Shown here one piece after another: positions 6,750-15,514 of a DNA stretch of 36,855 nucleotides. Origin of the DNA: CAYOXD01 sp964407825. Lineage in GTDB: Bacteria > Desulfobacterota > Desulfobacteria > Desulfobacterales > JAFDDL01. The notes under the pieces are model-generated. The model saw nothing but the letters and a program-made list of their open reading frames with translations, did not search any database and was not told the DNA's origin. How positions within the stretch are numbered: position 1 is the stretch's first letter; the number at the start of each line of letters is the position of its first letter. A program made the position numbers and the translations under genes. The stretch lies in contig CAYOXD010000016.1 of the NCBI GenBank assembly GCA_964407825.1, positions 1 to 36,855 on the forward strand, read 5' to 3'.

Positions 6750-8510
6750 ATGAAAAAAGCGTCTCTGTACCTCATCTGGCCCTACCTCATGGAGAGGCGA
6801 TGGCTCATTGCGGCCGGCCTCGCAAGCCTCATCGCAGTGGACTTTCTCCAACTGGTGATTCCCCGTCTCATCAAGGCCATCGTCGATGATCTGACCTCCC
6901 TTCAGATCGACCGGGCGGCACTGTTGCGCTATGCCCTCTATATCCTGATAATCGGCATTCTGAGCGCCGCCTTCCGGTTTCTCTGGCGGCACTGCCTCAT
7001 TGGCGCCTCTCGGAGGATCGAAGAGGGGCTCCGGAACGAGCTCTTCGACCACCTGCAAACCCTTCCGCCCGTCTATTTCGACAACACGCCAACGGGCCAC
7101 CTCATGGCCCACGCCACCAATGACGTTATCAGCGTCCGCATGGCCATCGGCATGGGGCTGGTGGCCTTGACCGACGGACTGCTCCTGGGGACAGCCGCCA
7201 TCGGCTTCATGCTGTACATCAACGTCCGGCTGGCCCTGTTGGCCATCCTCCCAGCGCCGCTGATCGTTGTGGGCACACGGTTTTTCAGCAAACAGATGCA
7301 CAGGCGCTACGGAAAGGTCCAGGCAGCCTTTTCGGAACTCACCGAGGCGGTTCGGGAGCGGATCGCCGGCATTCGCATCATCAAGGCGCACCACCGGGAG
7401 GCTTACGAGAGCGGCCGCACCGCCGAGGTTTCCAAGCGGTATATCACCCAGAATGTCCTCCTGGCAAAGGTGGTGGGCGCCTTCTACCCCCTGATGGTGT
7501 TCTTTACGAACCTGAGCATGGCCATCATTCTCTACTTCGGCGGACGGCAGACCCTGTTCAACACCATCACTCCCGGGGATTTCGTCGCCTTCATCAGCTA
7601 CCTGGGCCTTCTGACCTGGCCCATGATGGCCATGGGCTGGGTGACCAACCTCATCCAGCGGGGAAAGGCCTCCCTGGACCGGCTGCAGCGCGTGCTGGAA
7701 ACCCGACCGGAAATCGCGGACCTGCCTGGAGCGCAGTCCATACCGCGGCTCACCGGGGAAATCGCCTTTGACGCCGTCAGCTTCGCCTACGAGGGCCGGT
7801 CCGCCGGGCACCGGCCTGCCCTGGAACACATCACCCTTCGCGTGGCGCCCGGCGAAACCCTGGGGATCGTCGGCCCACCGGGCAGCGGCAAATCGACCCT
7901 CCTCCAGTTGATCCCCAGGATGTACGACGTCTCCACCGGTGGTCTTTCCATCGACGGGGTGGACATCCGCTCCATGCGGCTTCAGGACCTGCGGCACCAT
8001 ATCGCCTTCGTTCCCCAGGAACCCTTTCTCTTTGCCGGCACCCTGGGCTACAACATCACCCTGGATGTTCCCCTGGCCGATACCGCACGCCTCGAATCCG
8101 CAGCCAGTGCCGCCCGCCTCGAGGGGACCGTATCGCGCCTGGAGGCAGGCTTCGATACCATCGTCGGGGAAAGGGGCGTCATCCTCTCCGGCGGGCAAAA
8201 GCAGCGGGTCGCCCTGGCGCGGGCACTCATGAGGGAGGCACGAATCCTTCTCCTGGACGATCCGGTGAGCCAGGTGGACACCGAAACCGGCGCGGCCATC
8301 ATCGCTACGATCCGGTCCATGGCCCGGAACCGGACCACCCTGATCGTCTCCCACCGGCTGAGCGCCCTGCGCTTTTCAGAGCGGATCATCGTCCTGGACC
8401 ATGGCCGCATCTCGGAATCCGGCACCCATGAGCAGCTCATGGCACAAAACGGCTACTACGCCGAGACCTTCCGGATGCAGGAAATAGAAGAGGCGCTGCA
8501 TGCCGACTAG
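6750..8510 (+). CDS. ABC exporter subunit with degenerate catalytic site (YheI/MdlA-like)
   Basis: A 586-aa fused membrane-ATPase half-transporter. Six transmembrane helices occupy about residues 1-310. The ATPase half has Walker A GPPGSGKST (about 375-383), signature LSGGQKQR and Walker B LLLDDPVSQVD. The residue after the Walker B aspartate is Asp instead of the catalytic Glu. This marks the degenerate-site subunit of a heterodimeric type IV exporter; the partner is the next gene, which overlaps it by 11 bases. It resembles B. subtilis YheI or E. coli MdlA in length. Substrate is unknown, probably a drug or lipid. ATG 6750 is preceded by a run of ten G residues (6731-6740); ATG 6741 is the alternative start. 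Confidence 0.88.
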   Translation: MKKASLYLIWPYLMERRWLIAAGLASLIAVDFLQLVIPRLIKAIVDDLTSLQIDRAALLRYALYILIIGILSAAFRFLWRHCLIGASRRIEEGLRNELFDHLQTLPPVYFDNTPTGHLMAHATNDVISVRMAIGMGLVALTDGLLLGTAAIGFMLYINVRLALLAILPAPLIVVGTRFFSKQMHRRYGKVQAAFSELTEAVRERIAGIRIIKAHHREAYESGRTAEVSKRYITQNVLLAKVVGAFYPLMVFFTNLSMAIILYFGGRQTLFNTITPGDFVAFISYLGLLTWPMMAMGWVTNLIQRGKASLDRLQRVLETRPEIADLPGAQSIPRLTGEIAFDAVSFAYEGRSAGHRPALEHITLRVAPGETLGIVGPPGSGKSTLLQLIPRMYDVSTGGLSIDGVDIRSMRLQDLRHHIAFVPQEPFLFAGTLGYNITLDVPLADTARLESAASAARLEGTVSRLEAGFDTIVGERGVILSGGQKQRVALARALMREARILLLDDPVSQVDTETGAAIIATIRSMARNRTTLIVSHRLSALRFSERIIVLDHGRISESGTHEQLMAQNGYYAETFRMQEIEEALHAD

Positions 8511-10530
8511 TCCGGGATTCACGGAAGAGGAAGCCGTGAAAAGCGGCTATGATGTCCATCATCTGAAACGCATGCTGCCCTACCTGAAAACCTACCGGCT
8601 GCTGCTTTGCTGCTCCATCCTGATCGTCTCCCTGATCACGCTGCTCAATCTGGCCCTGCCCTACATAACGAAGATCGCCATCGACCGCTATATCGTTCCC
8701 GTATCAAAAACCCAGGCAAAGGAAGGCGCCACCTCGGCCCATCCTGCCGCCGGCGCCGAAAAGACCCGTCTGTTCCGGGTGGACCTGTCCGCGCCGGACA
8801 AGGCCCGGGTCGTGGACCGATATCCGGCGCTCTTTCACAGGGAGGGGAACGAGGCCGTGATCCCCTTCGAGGATCTTTCCCGGATTTCAAGGGACGACCT
8901 TCGAATCCTCCGACGGGGGGCGCTATCTGGAATCGCAATGGTGGTTCTCTTTTTCCTTGGGCTCATCGTTGCGGATTTCCTCCTGAATTTTCTTCAGGAG
9001 GTCGTCATGGAATATACCGGTCATACAGTCATGCACGACCTTCGCATGCACCTCTTCGATCATATCCAGCACCTGCCCGTCTCCTTTTTCACGAAAAATC
9101 CCGTGGGACGTCTCGTGACCCGGGTCACCAACGATATCCAGAACATGCACGAGCTGTTCACCTCGGTGATCGTGTTCATCTTCCAGGATATCTTCCTGCT
9201 GGTGGGCATTGCGGTGGTACTGCTGACCATTCACTGGCGTCTGGCGCTGATCACCTTTGCCGTTTTGCCCCTTGTCTGCTGGATTGCCGCCAGGTTCGCA
9301 GGCCTGGCCCGGGGCGTTTTCAGGGAACTGCGCCTGCGCGTGGCCGAGATCAACACCCGCTTTTCGGAGACCATCGACGGGATGCGGGTGGTGCAGCTCT
9401 TTCAACAGGAGGCCCCCAATTACCGCTCCTTCGAAAGGCTCAACCACGAAACGTATCTCATGGAGATGGCCCAGATCCGGCTCATGGCCGTCTTCATGCC
9501 CCTGATCGAGCTGTTGGGGGTTGCCTCTATCTCGGCCGCCGTGATCATCGGCGGTACCGGCGTCCTGAACGAATCCATGAGCCTGGGGGCGCTGGTGGCC
9601 TTTTTGTCCTATATCCGCATGTTTTTCCGGCCCATCCGGGATATCGCCGAAAAATACAATATCCTTCAAAACGCCATGGCCTCCATGGAACGAATCAGCC
9701 TCATCCTGGACAGCAAAGATCCGCTCGCCCGGCCGGCGCCCACCGCTAAGCCGTCGATGGACCGGCCGATCTGGGGCCAGCGGATAGGGCGGATTCATTT
9801 TGACCGGGTCGGCTTCGGATATGTCGCGGGAACCCCCGTACTGAAAGACATTTCCTTTCACCTTTCCGCGGGAGAGACCCTGGGGATCGTCGGTCCCACC
9901 GGTGCGGGCAAAACTTCCCTGATCAATCTGATCATCCGCTTCTATGCCCCCAGCACAGGCACCATACGCATCAATGGGGTGGACCTTCGGCAGATCCCCA
10001 CCGGGGACTTCCTGAACAGAATCGCCCTTGTCCCCCAGGATCCTTTCCTGTTCGCCGGTACCATCCGGGACAATGTCCTCCAGGGCTGCCCCGGGCCTCC
10101 CGATGAACGGATGACCGCCATCCTCGAGGCCGCCCGATGCGCCGATCTGGTGCAACGGCTTCCCGAAAAGCTCGAGACCTGGCTGCCCTCAGGCGGGGGG
10201 GCCATCTCCAGCGGAGAGCGCCAGTTGATCTCCATCGCCCGGGCCTTTGCCCGGGACCCGGAGCTCATTATCCTGGACGAGGCCACGTCCCACATCGATT
10301 CCCGGACCGAACACCAGATTCAGGAGGCCCTTGCCAACCTGATGAAAGGCCGGACCGCCATCGTGGTGGCCCACCGCCTGGCCACCGTCCGGAAGCTGAA
10401 CCGCATCCTGGTACTCCACCGGGGCCGGATCATCGAAACCGGCTCCCACGAAGCCCTCATGGCGCAAAAGGGCTTCTACCACCGGCTCCATACGCTGGAG
10501 GGCGACCTGCCGGCCGATGATGCCCCATAG
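8500..10530 (+). CDS. ABC exporter subunit with canonical catalytic glutamate (YheH/MdlB-like)
   Basis: A 676-aa half-transporter partnering the preceding gene. The ATPase domain shows GPTGAGKTS (about 464-472), Walker B IILDEATSHID with the catalytic Glu, and a degenerate signature ISSGERQ where LSGGQ is expected. The defects are complementary: this Walker B pairs with the partner's intact LSGGQ, giving one active and one inactive ATP site, as in other heterodimeric exporters. About 80 extra residues (roughly 68-145) lie between the first and second transmembrane helices, predicted outside the cytoplasm; B. subtilis YheH is similarly long. The ATG lies within the end of the upstream gene, so translation is coupled. 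Confidence 0.88.
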   Translation: MPTSPGFTEEEAVKSGYDVHHLKRMLPYLKTYRLLLCCSILIVSLITLLNLALPYITKIAIDRYIVPVSKTQAKEGATSAHPAAGAEKTRLFRVDLSAPDKARVVDRYPALFHREGNEAVIPFEDLSRISRDDLRILRRGALSGIAMVVLFFLGLIVADFLLNFLQEVVMEYTGHTVMHDLRMHLFDHIQHLPVSFFTKNPVGRLVTRVTNDIQNMHELFTSVIVFIFQDIFLLVGIAVVLLTIHWRLALITFAVLPLVCWIAARFAGLARGVFRELRLRVAEINTRFSETIDGMRVVQLFQQEAPNYRSFERLNHETYLMEMAQIRLMAVFMPLIELLGVASISAAVIIGGTGVLNESMSLGALVAFLSYIRMFFRPIRDIAEKYNILQNAMASMERISLILDSKDPLARPAPTAKPSMDRPIWGQRIGRIHFDRVGFGYVAGTPVLKDISFHLSAGETLGIVGPTGAGKTSLINLIIRFYAPSTGTIRINGVDLRQIPTGDFLNRIALVPQDPFLFAGTIRDNVLQGCPGPPDERMTAILEAARCADLVQRLPEKLETWLPSGGGAISSGERQLISIARAFARDPELIILDEATSHIDSRTEHQIQEALANLMKGRTAIVVAHRLATVRKLNRILVLHRGRIIETGSHEALMAQKGFYHRLHTLEGDLPADDAP

Positions 10531-10542
10531 TCAGCCCCAAGG

Positions 10543-10566
10543 CAGCAGGGTCAACCAACCGGTGAG
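10543..10566. repeat. 24-bp dispersed repeat, copy 2 (operator-like)
   Basis: Second copy of the sequence at 5319-5342, with one mismatch in 24. Here AACC (10557-10560) and GGTT (10566-10569) bracket the centre. It lies about 180 bases upstream of fhs and just after the exporter operon. A shared transcription-factor site for fhs and the AGCS symporter is the favoured but unproven explanation. Confidence 0.5.
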
Positions 10567-10668
10567 GTTTTCCGGGGAAAAAATTTCTTGCTAAATGAAT
10601 CCTCCCATGCTTATCTGTCACCTTTGAAAATGCATCAGTGGGTTCCAGGGTACAGCATGCGCCGGAAG

Positions 10669-10686
10669 CACCTCGGTCTGGAGGTG
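10669..10686 (+). promoter_or_regulatory. Small hairpin in the fhs leader
   Basis: CACCTC (10669-10674) and GAGGTG (10681-10686) pair perfectly around a 6-nt loop in the untranslated region about 60 bases before fhs. The role is unknown. The rest of the 213-bp exporter-fhs gap holds the 24-bp repeat and no clear promoter. Confidence 0.25.
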
Positions 10687-10743
10687 GGTATATAGATCGT
10701 CATACATTTATTAACCCGTTATTTCCAATAGGAGGCGAGATAG

Positions 10744-12507
10744 ATGGCTTACAATGCGGTAGAAATGGCTGACTGGCAAATTTCCGAGGAAGCGGAAAAG
10801 AACATGCCGACCCCGGATCAGTGGCGCGAAAAGCTGGGCCTGAATTCCGATGAAATGCTCCCCATGGGGCGACTTTCCAAGGTCGATTTCCTCAAGATCA
10901 TCGATCGGCTCAAAAGCAAACCGGATGGGAAGTACATAGAGGTCACCGCCATCACGCCCACCCCCCTGGGGGAAGGCAAGAGCACCACCTCCGTTGGTCT
11001 GATGGAAGGCCTCGGCGCCCGGGGCAAGAATGTGGGCGGCGCCCTGCGCCAGCCCTCCGGCGGCCCCACCATGAACGTCAAGGGAACCGCCGCCGGCGGC
11101 GGCAACTCGCTCCTGATTCCCATGACCGAGTTCTCCCTGGGTCTCACCGGCGACATCAACGACATCATGAACGCTCACAACCTCGGCATGGTCGCCATGA
11201 CCGCCCGGATGCAGCACGAGCGCAACTATAACGACGAGCAGCTCCAGCGCCTGACGGGCATGCGGCGCCTGGACATCGATCCGACCCGGGTGGAGATGGG
11301 CTGGATCATCGATTTCTGCGCCCAGGCCCTTCGCAACATCGTCATCGGCCTCGGCGGCCGCTTCGACGGCTACACCATGCAATCCAAATTCGGCATCGCC
11401 GTGGGCTCCGAGTTGATGGCCATCCTGGCCGTGGCCACGGATCTTGCGGATTTGAAAGAGCGTATCAACAACATCACCGTGGCCTTCGACAAGAGCGGGA
11501 AACCCGTTACCTGCCGGGACCTGGAGGTGGGCAATGCCATGGCCGCCTTCATGAGAAACACCATCAACCCGACCCTCATGTGCACCGCCGAATACCAGCC
11601 CTGCTTCGTGCATGCCGGCCCCTTCGCCAACATCGCCGTGGGTCAGTCCTCCATCATCGCCGACCGGGTCGGCCTCAAGCTCTTCGATTACCATGTGACC
11701 GAGTCCGGATTCGCCGCGGATATCGGGTTCGAGAAATTCTGGAACGTCAAGTGCCGCTTCTCCGGCCTCAAACCCCACGTATCCGTTCTGACCACCACCA
11801 TCCGCGCCCTCAAGATGCACGGCGGAGGACCCAAGGTCGTTCCGGGAAAGGCCATGCCAGAGGAATATACCAAGGAAAATACGGCCCTGGTGGAAAAGGG
11901 CATCGAAAACATGGTCCACATGATCGGTGTGATTCGAAAGGCCGGCATCAACCCCGTGGTCTGCATCAACCGGTTCTATACGGACACGGACGATGAGTGC
12001 GCCATCGTGCGCAAGGCCGCCGAGGCCGCAGGCGCCCGCTGCGCCGAATCCAAGCACTGGGAAAAGGGGGGCGAGGGATCCCTGGAATTCGCCGATGCCG
12101 TCATCGACGCCTGTGAGCAGGGCAACGACTTCGATTTCCTCTACCCGCTGGACATGAAACTGCGCGACCGGGTGGCCCTCATCGCCAAGGAGGTCTATGG
12201 TGCGGACGGTGTCTCCTGGGCCCCGGAGGCCGAGAGCAAGGCCAAGATGCTCGAGGAGGATCCCAAATACGCCGACTTTGCCACCATGATGGTCAAAACC
12301 CATCTGAGTCTCAGCCACGATCCGACCATCAAGGGCGTGCCCAAGGGCTGGACCCTGCCGATCCGGGACGTCCTGATCTACTCGGGCGCGAAATTCCTCT
12401 GCCCCTGCGCCGGCACCATCAGCCTCATGCCGGGTACGGGCTCGAACCCCGCCTTCAGGCGAATCGACGTGGATCCGGCCACGGGTAAGGTGTCCGGGCT
12501 GTTCTAG
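10744..12507 (+). CDS. fhs: Formate--tetrahydrofolate ligase
   Basis: A 587-aa cytoplasmic enzyme that activates formate: formate + ATP + THF gives 10-formyl-THF. This is the entry step of the methyl branch of the Wood-Ljungdahl pathway and a source of one-carbon units. The nucleotide-binding motif TPTPLGEGKSTTSVGL is at residues 71-86, followed by LRQPSGGPTMNVKGTAAGGG. The family segment IRALKMHGGGPKVVPGK and the C-terminal PGTGSNPAFRRIDVD are intact. Length is slightly above the usual 556-560, from an N-terminal extension. AGGAGGCGA lies just upstream of the ATG, and a strong terminator follows, so the gene is probably monocistronic. Its partner metV is at the start of the window. Confidence 0.97.
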   Translation: MAYNAVEMADWQISEEAEKNMPTPDQWREKLGLNSDEMLPMGRLSKVDFLKIIDRLKSKPDGKYIEVTAITPTPLGEGKSTTSVGLMEGLGARGKNVGGALRQPSGGPTMNVKGTAAGGGNSLLIPMTEFSLGLTGDINDIMNAHNLGMVAMTARMQHERNYNDEQLQRLTGMRRLDIDPTRVEMGWIIDFCAQALRNIVIGLGGRFDGYTMQSKFGIAVGSELMAILAVATDLADLKERINNITVAFDKSGKPVTCRDLEVGNAMAAFMRNTINPTLMCTAEYQPCFVHAGPFANIAVGQSSIIADRVGLKLFDYHVTESGFAADIGFEKFWNVKCRFSGLKPHVSVLTTTIRALKMHGGGPKVVPGKAMPEEYTKENTALVEKGIENMVHMIGVIRKAGINPVVCINRFYTDTDDECAIVRKAAEAAGARCAESKHWEKGGEGSLEFADAVIDACEQGNDFDFLYPLDMKLRDRVALIAKEVYGADGVSWAPEAESKAKMLEEDPKYADFATMMVKTHLSLSHDPTIKGVPKGWTLPIRDVLIYSGAKFLCPCAGTISLMPGTGSNPAFRRIDVDPATGKVSGLF

Positions 12508-12550
12508 GAACGTCTGAACTGTCAACGGGCGTGTCGTTTAAGGTATTGAA

Positions 12551-12586
12551 AAGGGGCCCGGTCCTGTCCAGGCCCCTTCTTTTTTC
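12551..12586 (+). terminator. Intrinsic terminator of fhs
   Basis: AAGGGGCC (12551-12558) pairs with GGCCCCTT (12571-12578) around a 12-nt loop, followed by C and six T residues (12580-12585). It lies 44 bases after the fhs stop codon and ends about 20 bases before the next gene's start. Confidence 0.9.
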
Positions 12587-12605
12587 CCATGCCTTGAGGA
12601 TTGCC

Positions 12606-13217
12606 ATGATCTATCTGCTGAGGCACGGTGAAATCGGATCCACCGGCGACAGGCGCTTCATCGGATGGACCGATGTGCCCCTCAACGAGAACGGCCTCCG
12701 CCAGGCGGAGAGCTGGCGGATGGAATTCGCCGGAACCCCCTTCGATCGTATCCTCTGCAGCGATCTGGACCGCACCCGCACAACCGCCCGCATCATCGCC
12801 CGGGACCGGGAGATAGGGGTGCAGGAGGTGCCCGACCTGCGGGAGATCCACCTGGGAGAACTGGAGGCGCTGCCCTTCTCCGAGGTCCAGGAGCGCCTCC
12901 CCAAGACCTGGCGGGAGCGGGGGAGGGATCTTTTCGCCTTCCGGCCGGCCGGGGGGGAGAGTTTTGCCGATCTGCAGCAGCGGGTCCTTCCGGCCTTTGA
13001 GAACATCGCCGGCGAGGCAGTCGGCAATATTCTCATCGTGGCCCACGGCGGGGTCAACCGGATCATCCTGTGCCACCTCCTGGGCATGCCGCCGGAAAAC
13101 CTCTTTCGCATCGGCCAGGACTACGCCTGCCTCAACCGCATCGATGTCGGAAAGACCCCGCGCTGTATCGTGTCTCTGAACCAGTGTCTGGAATCTAACG
13201 TTCAGGGGCCATGTTGA
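12606..13217 (+). CDS. Histidine phosphatase superfamily protein (phosphoglycerate mutase-like)
   Basis: A 203-aa branch-1 histidine phosphatase. The phospho-accepting histidine is in LRHGE (RHG at residues 6-8), the second conserved histidine in IVAHGGVNR, and the acid REIHLGELEAL lies between. The order and length fit the PhoE / GpmB / CobC group, which includes cofactor-dependent mutases, broad phosphatases and alpha-ribazole phosphatase. Sequence alone does not separate these. The ATG has TTGAGGA 5 bases upstream and lies just after the fhs terminator, so it likely relies on read-through or a promoter overlapping that hairpin. It converges on the hydroxyacyl-CoA dehydrogenase gene. Confidence 0.82.
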   Translation: MIYLLRHGEIGSTGDRRFIGWTDVPLNENGLRQAESWRMEFAGTPFDRILCSDLDRTRTTARIIARDREIGVQEVPDLREIHLGELEALPFSEVQERLPKTWRERGRDLFAFRPAGGESFADLQQRVLPAFENIAGEAVGNILIVAHGGVNRIILCHLLGMPPENLFRIGQDYACLNRIDVGKTPRCIVSLNQCLESNVQGPC

Positions 13218-13248
13218 GGGGACCATCCTCACCACCACCGCGTCCCCT
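13217..13248. terminator. Inverted repeat between convergent genes
   Basis: AGGGGAC (13217-13223) and GTCCCCT (13242-13248) can pair across an 18-nt loop in the 51-bp gap between the convergent phosphatase and dehydrogenase genes. Only a few T residues follow, so it is a weak bidirectional terminator at best. Confidence 0.35.
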
Positions 13249-13268
13249 GTTGTCATTTGATTCACGGA

Positions 13269-14336
13269 CTACGGGACCGGGCCCCATCGGTCCATCAGGC
13301 GGCCGGCCCGCGCCGGACCCAGTTCCTCCATCATCTCGAAGGGACCCTTTTCCCATCTCAGGCCGACCCGGGCCGCCAGGTCCGTATCCTCCCGGCTGGC
13401 GATGCCCTCCGCCACCAGGAGGGTGGCAACACCCAGGCAGACCCCCCGGAAACGGTCGGATACCGCATCCACCTTCGCCATATCCACCGTCCCGGACAGA
13501 TCCCAGTCCCGCCCCCTTTCCATCTGGGCCGTAATGACGGGGCAGGTCTCGTAAAAGGGCCCCAGGGCCTGGCCCAGGGAATGGGTCGCGTGAACGGCCA
13601 GCGGAATGCCGGTGTCATTCATCAGCGCAAAGGGCCCCCGGTCGATGCCGAAGGCGGCCCTGGCGGCCGCCTCGATGGTGGGGATACCAGCCATGTTCTC
13701 CCCCAGCATCCGGGCGGCCTCGTTCAGAAAGGGGACAAAAAAACGGTTGACCGCAAACCCCGGCGCGTCTTTGACGACGATGGCCGTCTTTCCGTGACGT
13801 TGGGCGAAGATCAGAGCCGCATCCAGCGTCTCCCGGCTGGTCCCCCCATGGGGAACCACCTCCAGGAGACGGTTCTTGACGGCCGGGTGGAAATAGTGGA
13901 GCCCGATGAACCGCTCGCCCCGCGTGGTGTTTTCCGCCAGCTCCCCAACCCGGAAGGTCGAGGTATTGGTGGCCAGCAGGGCACGCTCGTGGCAGATATC
14001 ATCCAGTCTCCGGAACACTTCGGATTTGATCCGCCGATCCTCGAACACCGCCTCGATGACAAGGTCGGCGTCCGCCGCCGCTCGGAGCTCCACCGCGCCG
14101 GTGATCCGGCACAGGATCTCATCGGCCTCAGCCGGGGTGAAGATCCCCCGTTCCACCCCCTGGCCGAGGGTGTAACGGATCCGTGAAAAGCCGGCCGCTA
14201 TCCGCGCCGCGTCCATATCGATCATAACGACGCCCATTCCGCTCTGGGCGATCCTCTGGGCGATCCCGCTGCCCATCTTGCCTGCGCCCACAACGCAATG
14301 GGGGGATGTCCGTGATAGTTGAACTTTCGTTTCCAT
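13269..14336 (-). CDS. 3-hydroxyacyl-CoA dehydrogenase
   Basis: A 355-aa NAD-dependent dehydrogenase that oxidises L-3-hydroxyacyl-CoA to 3-oxoacyl-CoA in beta-oxidation, or runs in reverse in butanoate-type pathways. The Rossmann motif VVGAGKMGSGIAQ is at about residues 15-27, with IDMDAARI completing the NAD site. The catalytic region reads GLHYFHPAVKNRLLEVV. The His and Glu of the usual HFFNP...EV pattern are kept, but the Asn is His. GFAVNRFFVP starts the C-terminal domain, and a second partial copy of that domain ends the protein. ATG 14336 gives a normal N-terminus, though no ribosome-binding site is obvious. It is downstream of the repeat-protein gene on the same strand. Confidence 0.85.
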   Translation of the reverse strand: METKVQLSRTSPHCVVGAGKMGSGIAQRIAQSGMGVVMIDMDAARIAAGFSRIRYTLGQGVERGIFTPAEADEILCRITGAVELRAAADADLVIEAVFEDRRIKSEVFRRLDDICHERALLATNTSTFRVGELAENTTRGERFIGLHYFHPAVKNRLLEVVPHGGTSRETLDAALIFAQRHGKTAIVVKDAPGFAVNRFFVPFLNEAARMLGENMAGIPTIEAAARAAFGIDRGPFALMNDTGIPLAVHATHSLGQALGPFYETCPVITAQMERGRDWDLSGTVDMAKVDAVSDRFRGVCLGVATLLVAEGIASREDTDLAARVGLRWEKGPFEMMEELGPARAGRLMDRWGPVP

Positions 14337-14461
14337 GGGGGGGACTGTATCGTCCAAGGGGGAGACTGGCAAGAGGATTCCGGTTTACGGGCGCCCCCCC
14401 ATCGATCGGCCAGGCATGGGCCGACTCAGAACCCGGCAATTTTCGATGAATCCACTTCCTC

Positions 14462-15109
14462 TCAGGCCTTCGTGTTTACCTGGGAGTCGGCCGTGGTCCC
14501 GGTGTTCGAATCCGTCGAGGCCGAATCGTTCTGTTGAAGGGATAACAGCGTATAGGGATTTATGGAAAAAAGGTTCATATTTTCGATATCCTGAAGGACC
14601 TGGGGACTGATATCGGACGAAGAAGAGGAACCATCGGAAGAGGAGGTGCTATCGGACGATGAATCGCCGGCGGCTTGTGCCTCCGCAGCGGATATCATGT
14701 TTTTCACCAGGGTGGGATCTGCTGCCATCAGCTTTACGTTCTCTTCGGAGAGCAATAAATCGGTCATGGCCCCATCGGAGGTGTTCGATCCCTGAGACCC
14801 GAGCAGGGTATCATAGATGGAGTTGGAGGTGTTCGATCCCTGAGTCCCGAGCAGGGTATCATAGATGGAGCTGTCCGATGCAGTCCCATCCTGAGCCTGG
14901 GGATCGAGGAGGGGGTCCTCTTCCAAATTCGCAATATTGTTTGACAGCGTTACGATGTCAGATGGGATGGCCGTCGAGGTCTGCGTCTGCGTGTCCGCTG
15001 TCTGTGTAGTTGAACCCTGCGTATCGACTGCCGGGTCTGAATTGGAGGATGTATTGTTGAGGGTCGTGTTGTTCAGAAGATAGTTGCTGATATCATTGAT
15101 GCTTGACAT
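14462..15109 (-). CDS. Ser/Thr/Asn/Asp-rich repeat protein of unknown function
   Basis: A 215-aa, cysteine-free, low-complexity acidic protein that I do not recognise. It begins MSSINDISNYLLNNTTLNNT and has long Ser/Thr/Asn/Asp/Gln tracts. Two tandem 16-residue units, SIYDTLLGTQGSNTSN and SIYDTLLGSQGSNTSD, follow, then a more ordered helix (LLLSEENVKLMAADPTLVKNM), a poly-Ser run and a tail. There is no signal peptide or membrane helix. A strong ribosome-binding site (AAGGAGGG, 8 bases before the ATG at 15109) argues that it is expressed. Composition suggests a surface, secreted or disordered structural protein, but nothing in the context confirms this. Confidence 0.7.
   Translation of the reverse strand: MSSINDISNYLLNNTTLNNTSSNSDPAVDTQGSTTQTADTQTQTSTAIPSDIVTLSNNIANLEEDPLLDPQAQDGTASDSSIYDTLLGTQGSNTSNSIYDTLLGSQGSNTSDGAMTDLLLSEENVKLMAADPTLVKNMISAAEAQAAGDSSSDSTSSSDGSSSSSDISPQVLQDIENMNLFSINPYTLLSLQQNDSASTDSNTGTTADSQVNTKA
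14777..14872. repeat. Two tandem 48-bp coding repeats
   Basis: Units 14777-14824 and 14825-14872 are nearly identical and in frame, encoding the two 16-residue SIYDTLLG blocks. Their near identity at the DNA level implies recent duplication. Unit number may vary between strains. Confidence 0.85.
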
Positions 15110-15514
15110 AAAGAGCCCTCCTTGGTGTGTTGCCGTTACAATCTCCTGCCTCTCATGGATATCGGGATCGGGATCGACTCCCGGCAACTATTTCCCTGTC
15201 CCCCCGCCAATCTGAACCTTATTTCCTGTTCAAACCGCATTTTATACCTATTCATGGTGAAACAGCAGATTCCGTGCCAACTGTCAATTCATTCTGCTGA
15301 AGTCCAGCGGTTCTAACTGAACAGCCCATTAAACCCGGCCGTGTTCTGCCAGGGGGTCGTCGCAACTAGTCGCAAAATATTGCAAACTCTTTAAACTGTC
15401 TTCATGATATCTTTAAGAAGGGACCTTATTTTCGGAATAAGGAAAATCACAAGCGCCACAACGAACCCGAAAATCGATTCCCCCAACGAATGGGGAAATC
15501 ACAGGAGGTATCCC
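15110..15514. promoter_or_regulatory. Divergent promoter region between the repeat-protein gene and msrAB
   Basis: A 405-bp non-coding spacer. A possible sigma-70-type promoter toward msrAB is TTGCAA (15380-15385), 17-bp spacer, CATGAT (15403-15408). Just upstream GTCGCAA occurs twice (near 15358 and 15369), which could be a regulator site. I see no other gene, and no terminator is needed because the genes diverge. The AT-rich section 15200-15320 may hold the promoter for the leftward gene. Confidence 0.3.

Noticed and set aside
6720..8354. A 544-codon minus-strand open frame over the first ABC exporter gene.
   Set aside because: Composition is typical of antisense GC-rich coding DNA and no motif is recognisable.
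10711..12525. A 604-codon open frame on the minus strand over fhs.
   Set aside because: It is an exact shadow of fhs in GC-rich DNA, with His/Gly-rich composition and no domain; fhs on the plus strand is beyond doubt.
14777..14872. The two 48-bp repeats considered as a minimal CRISPR-like array.
   Set aside because: The units are directly adjacent without spacers, are in frame and encode protein repeats.
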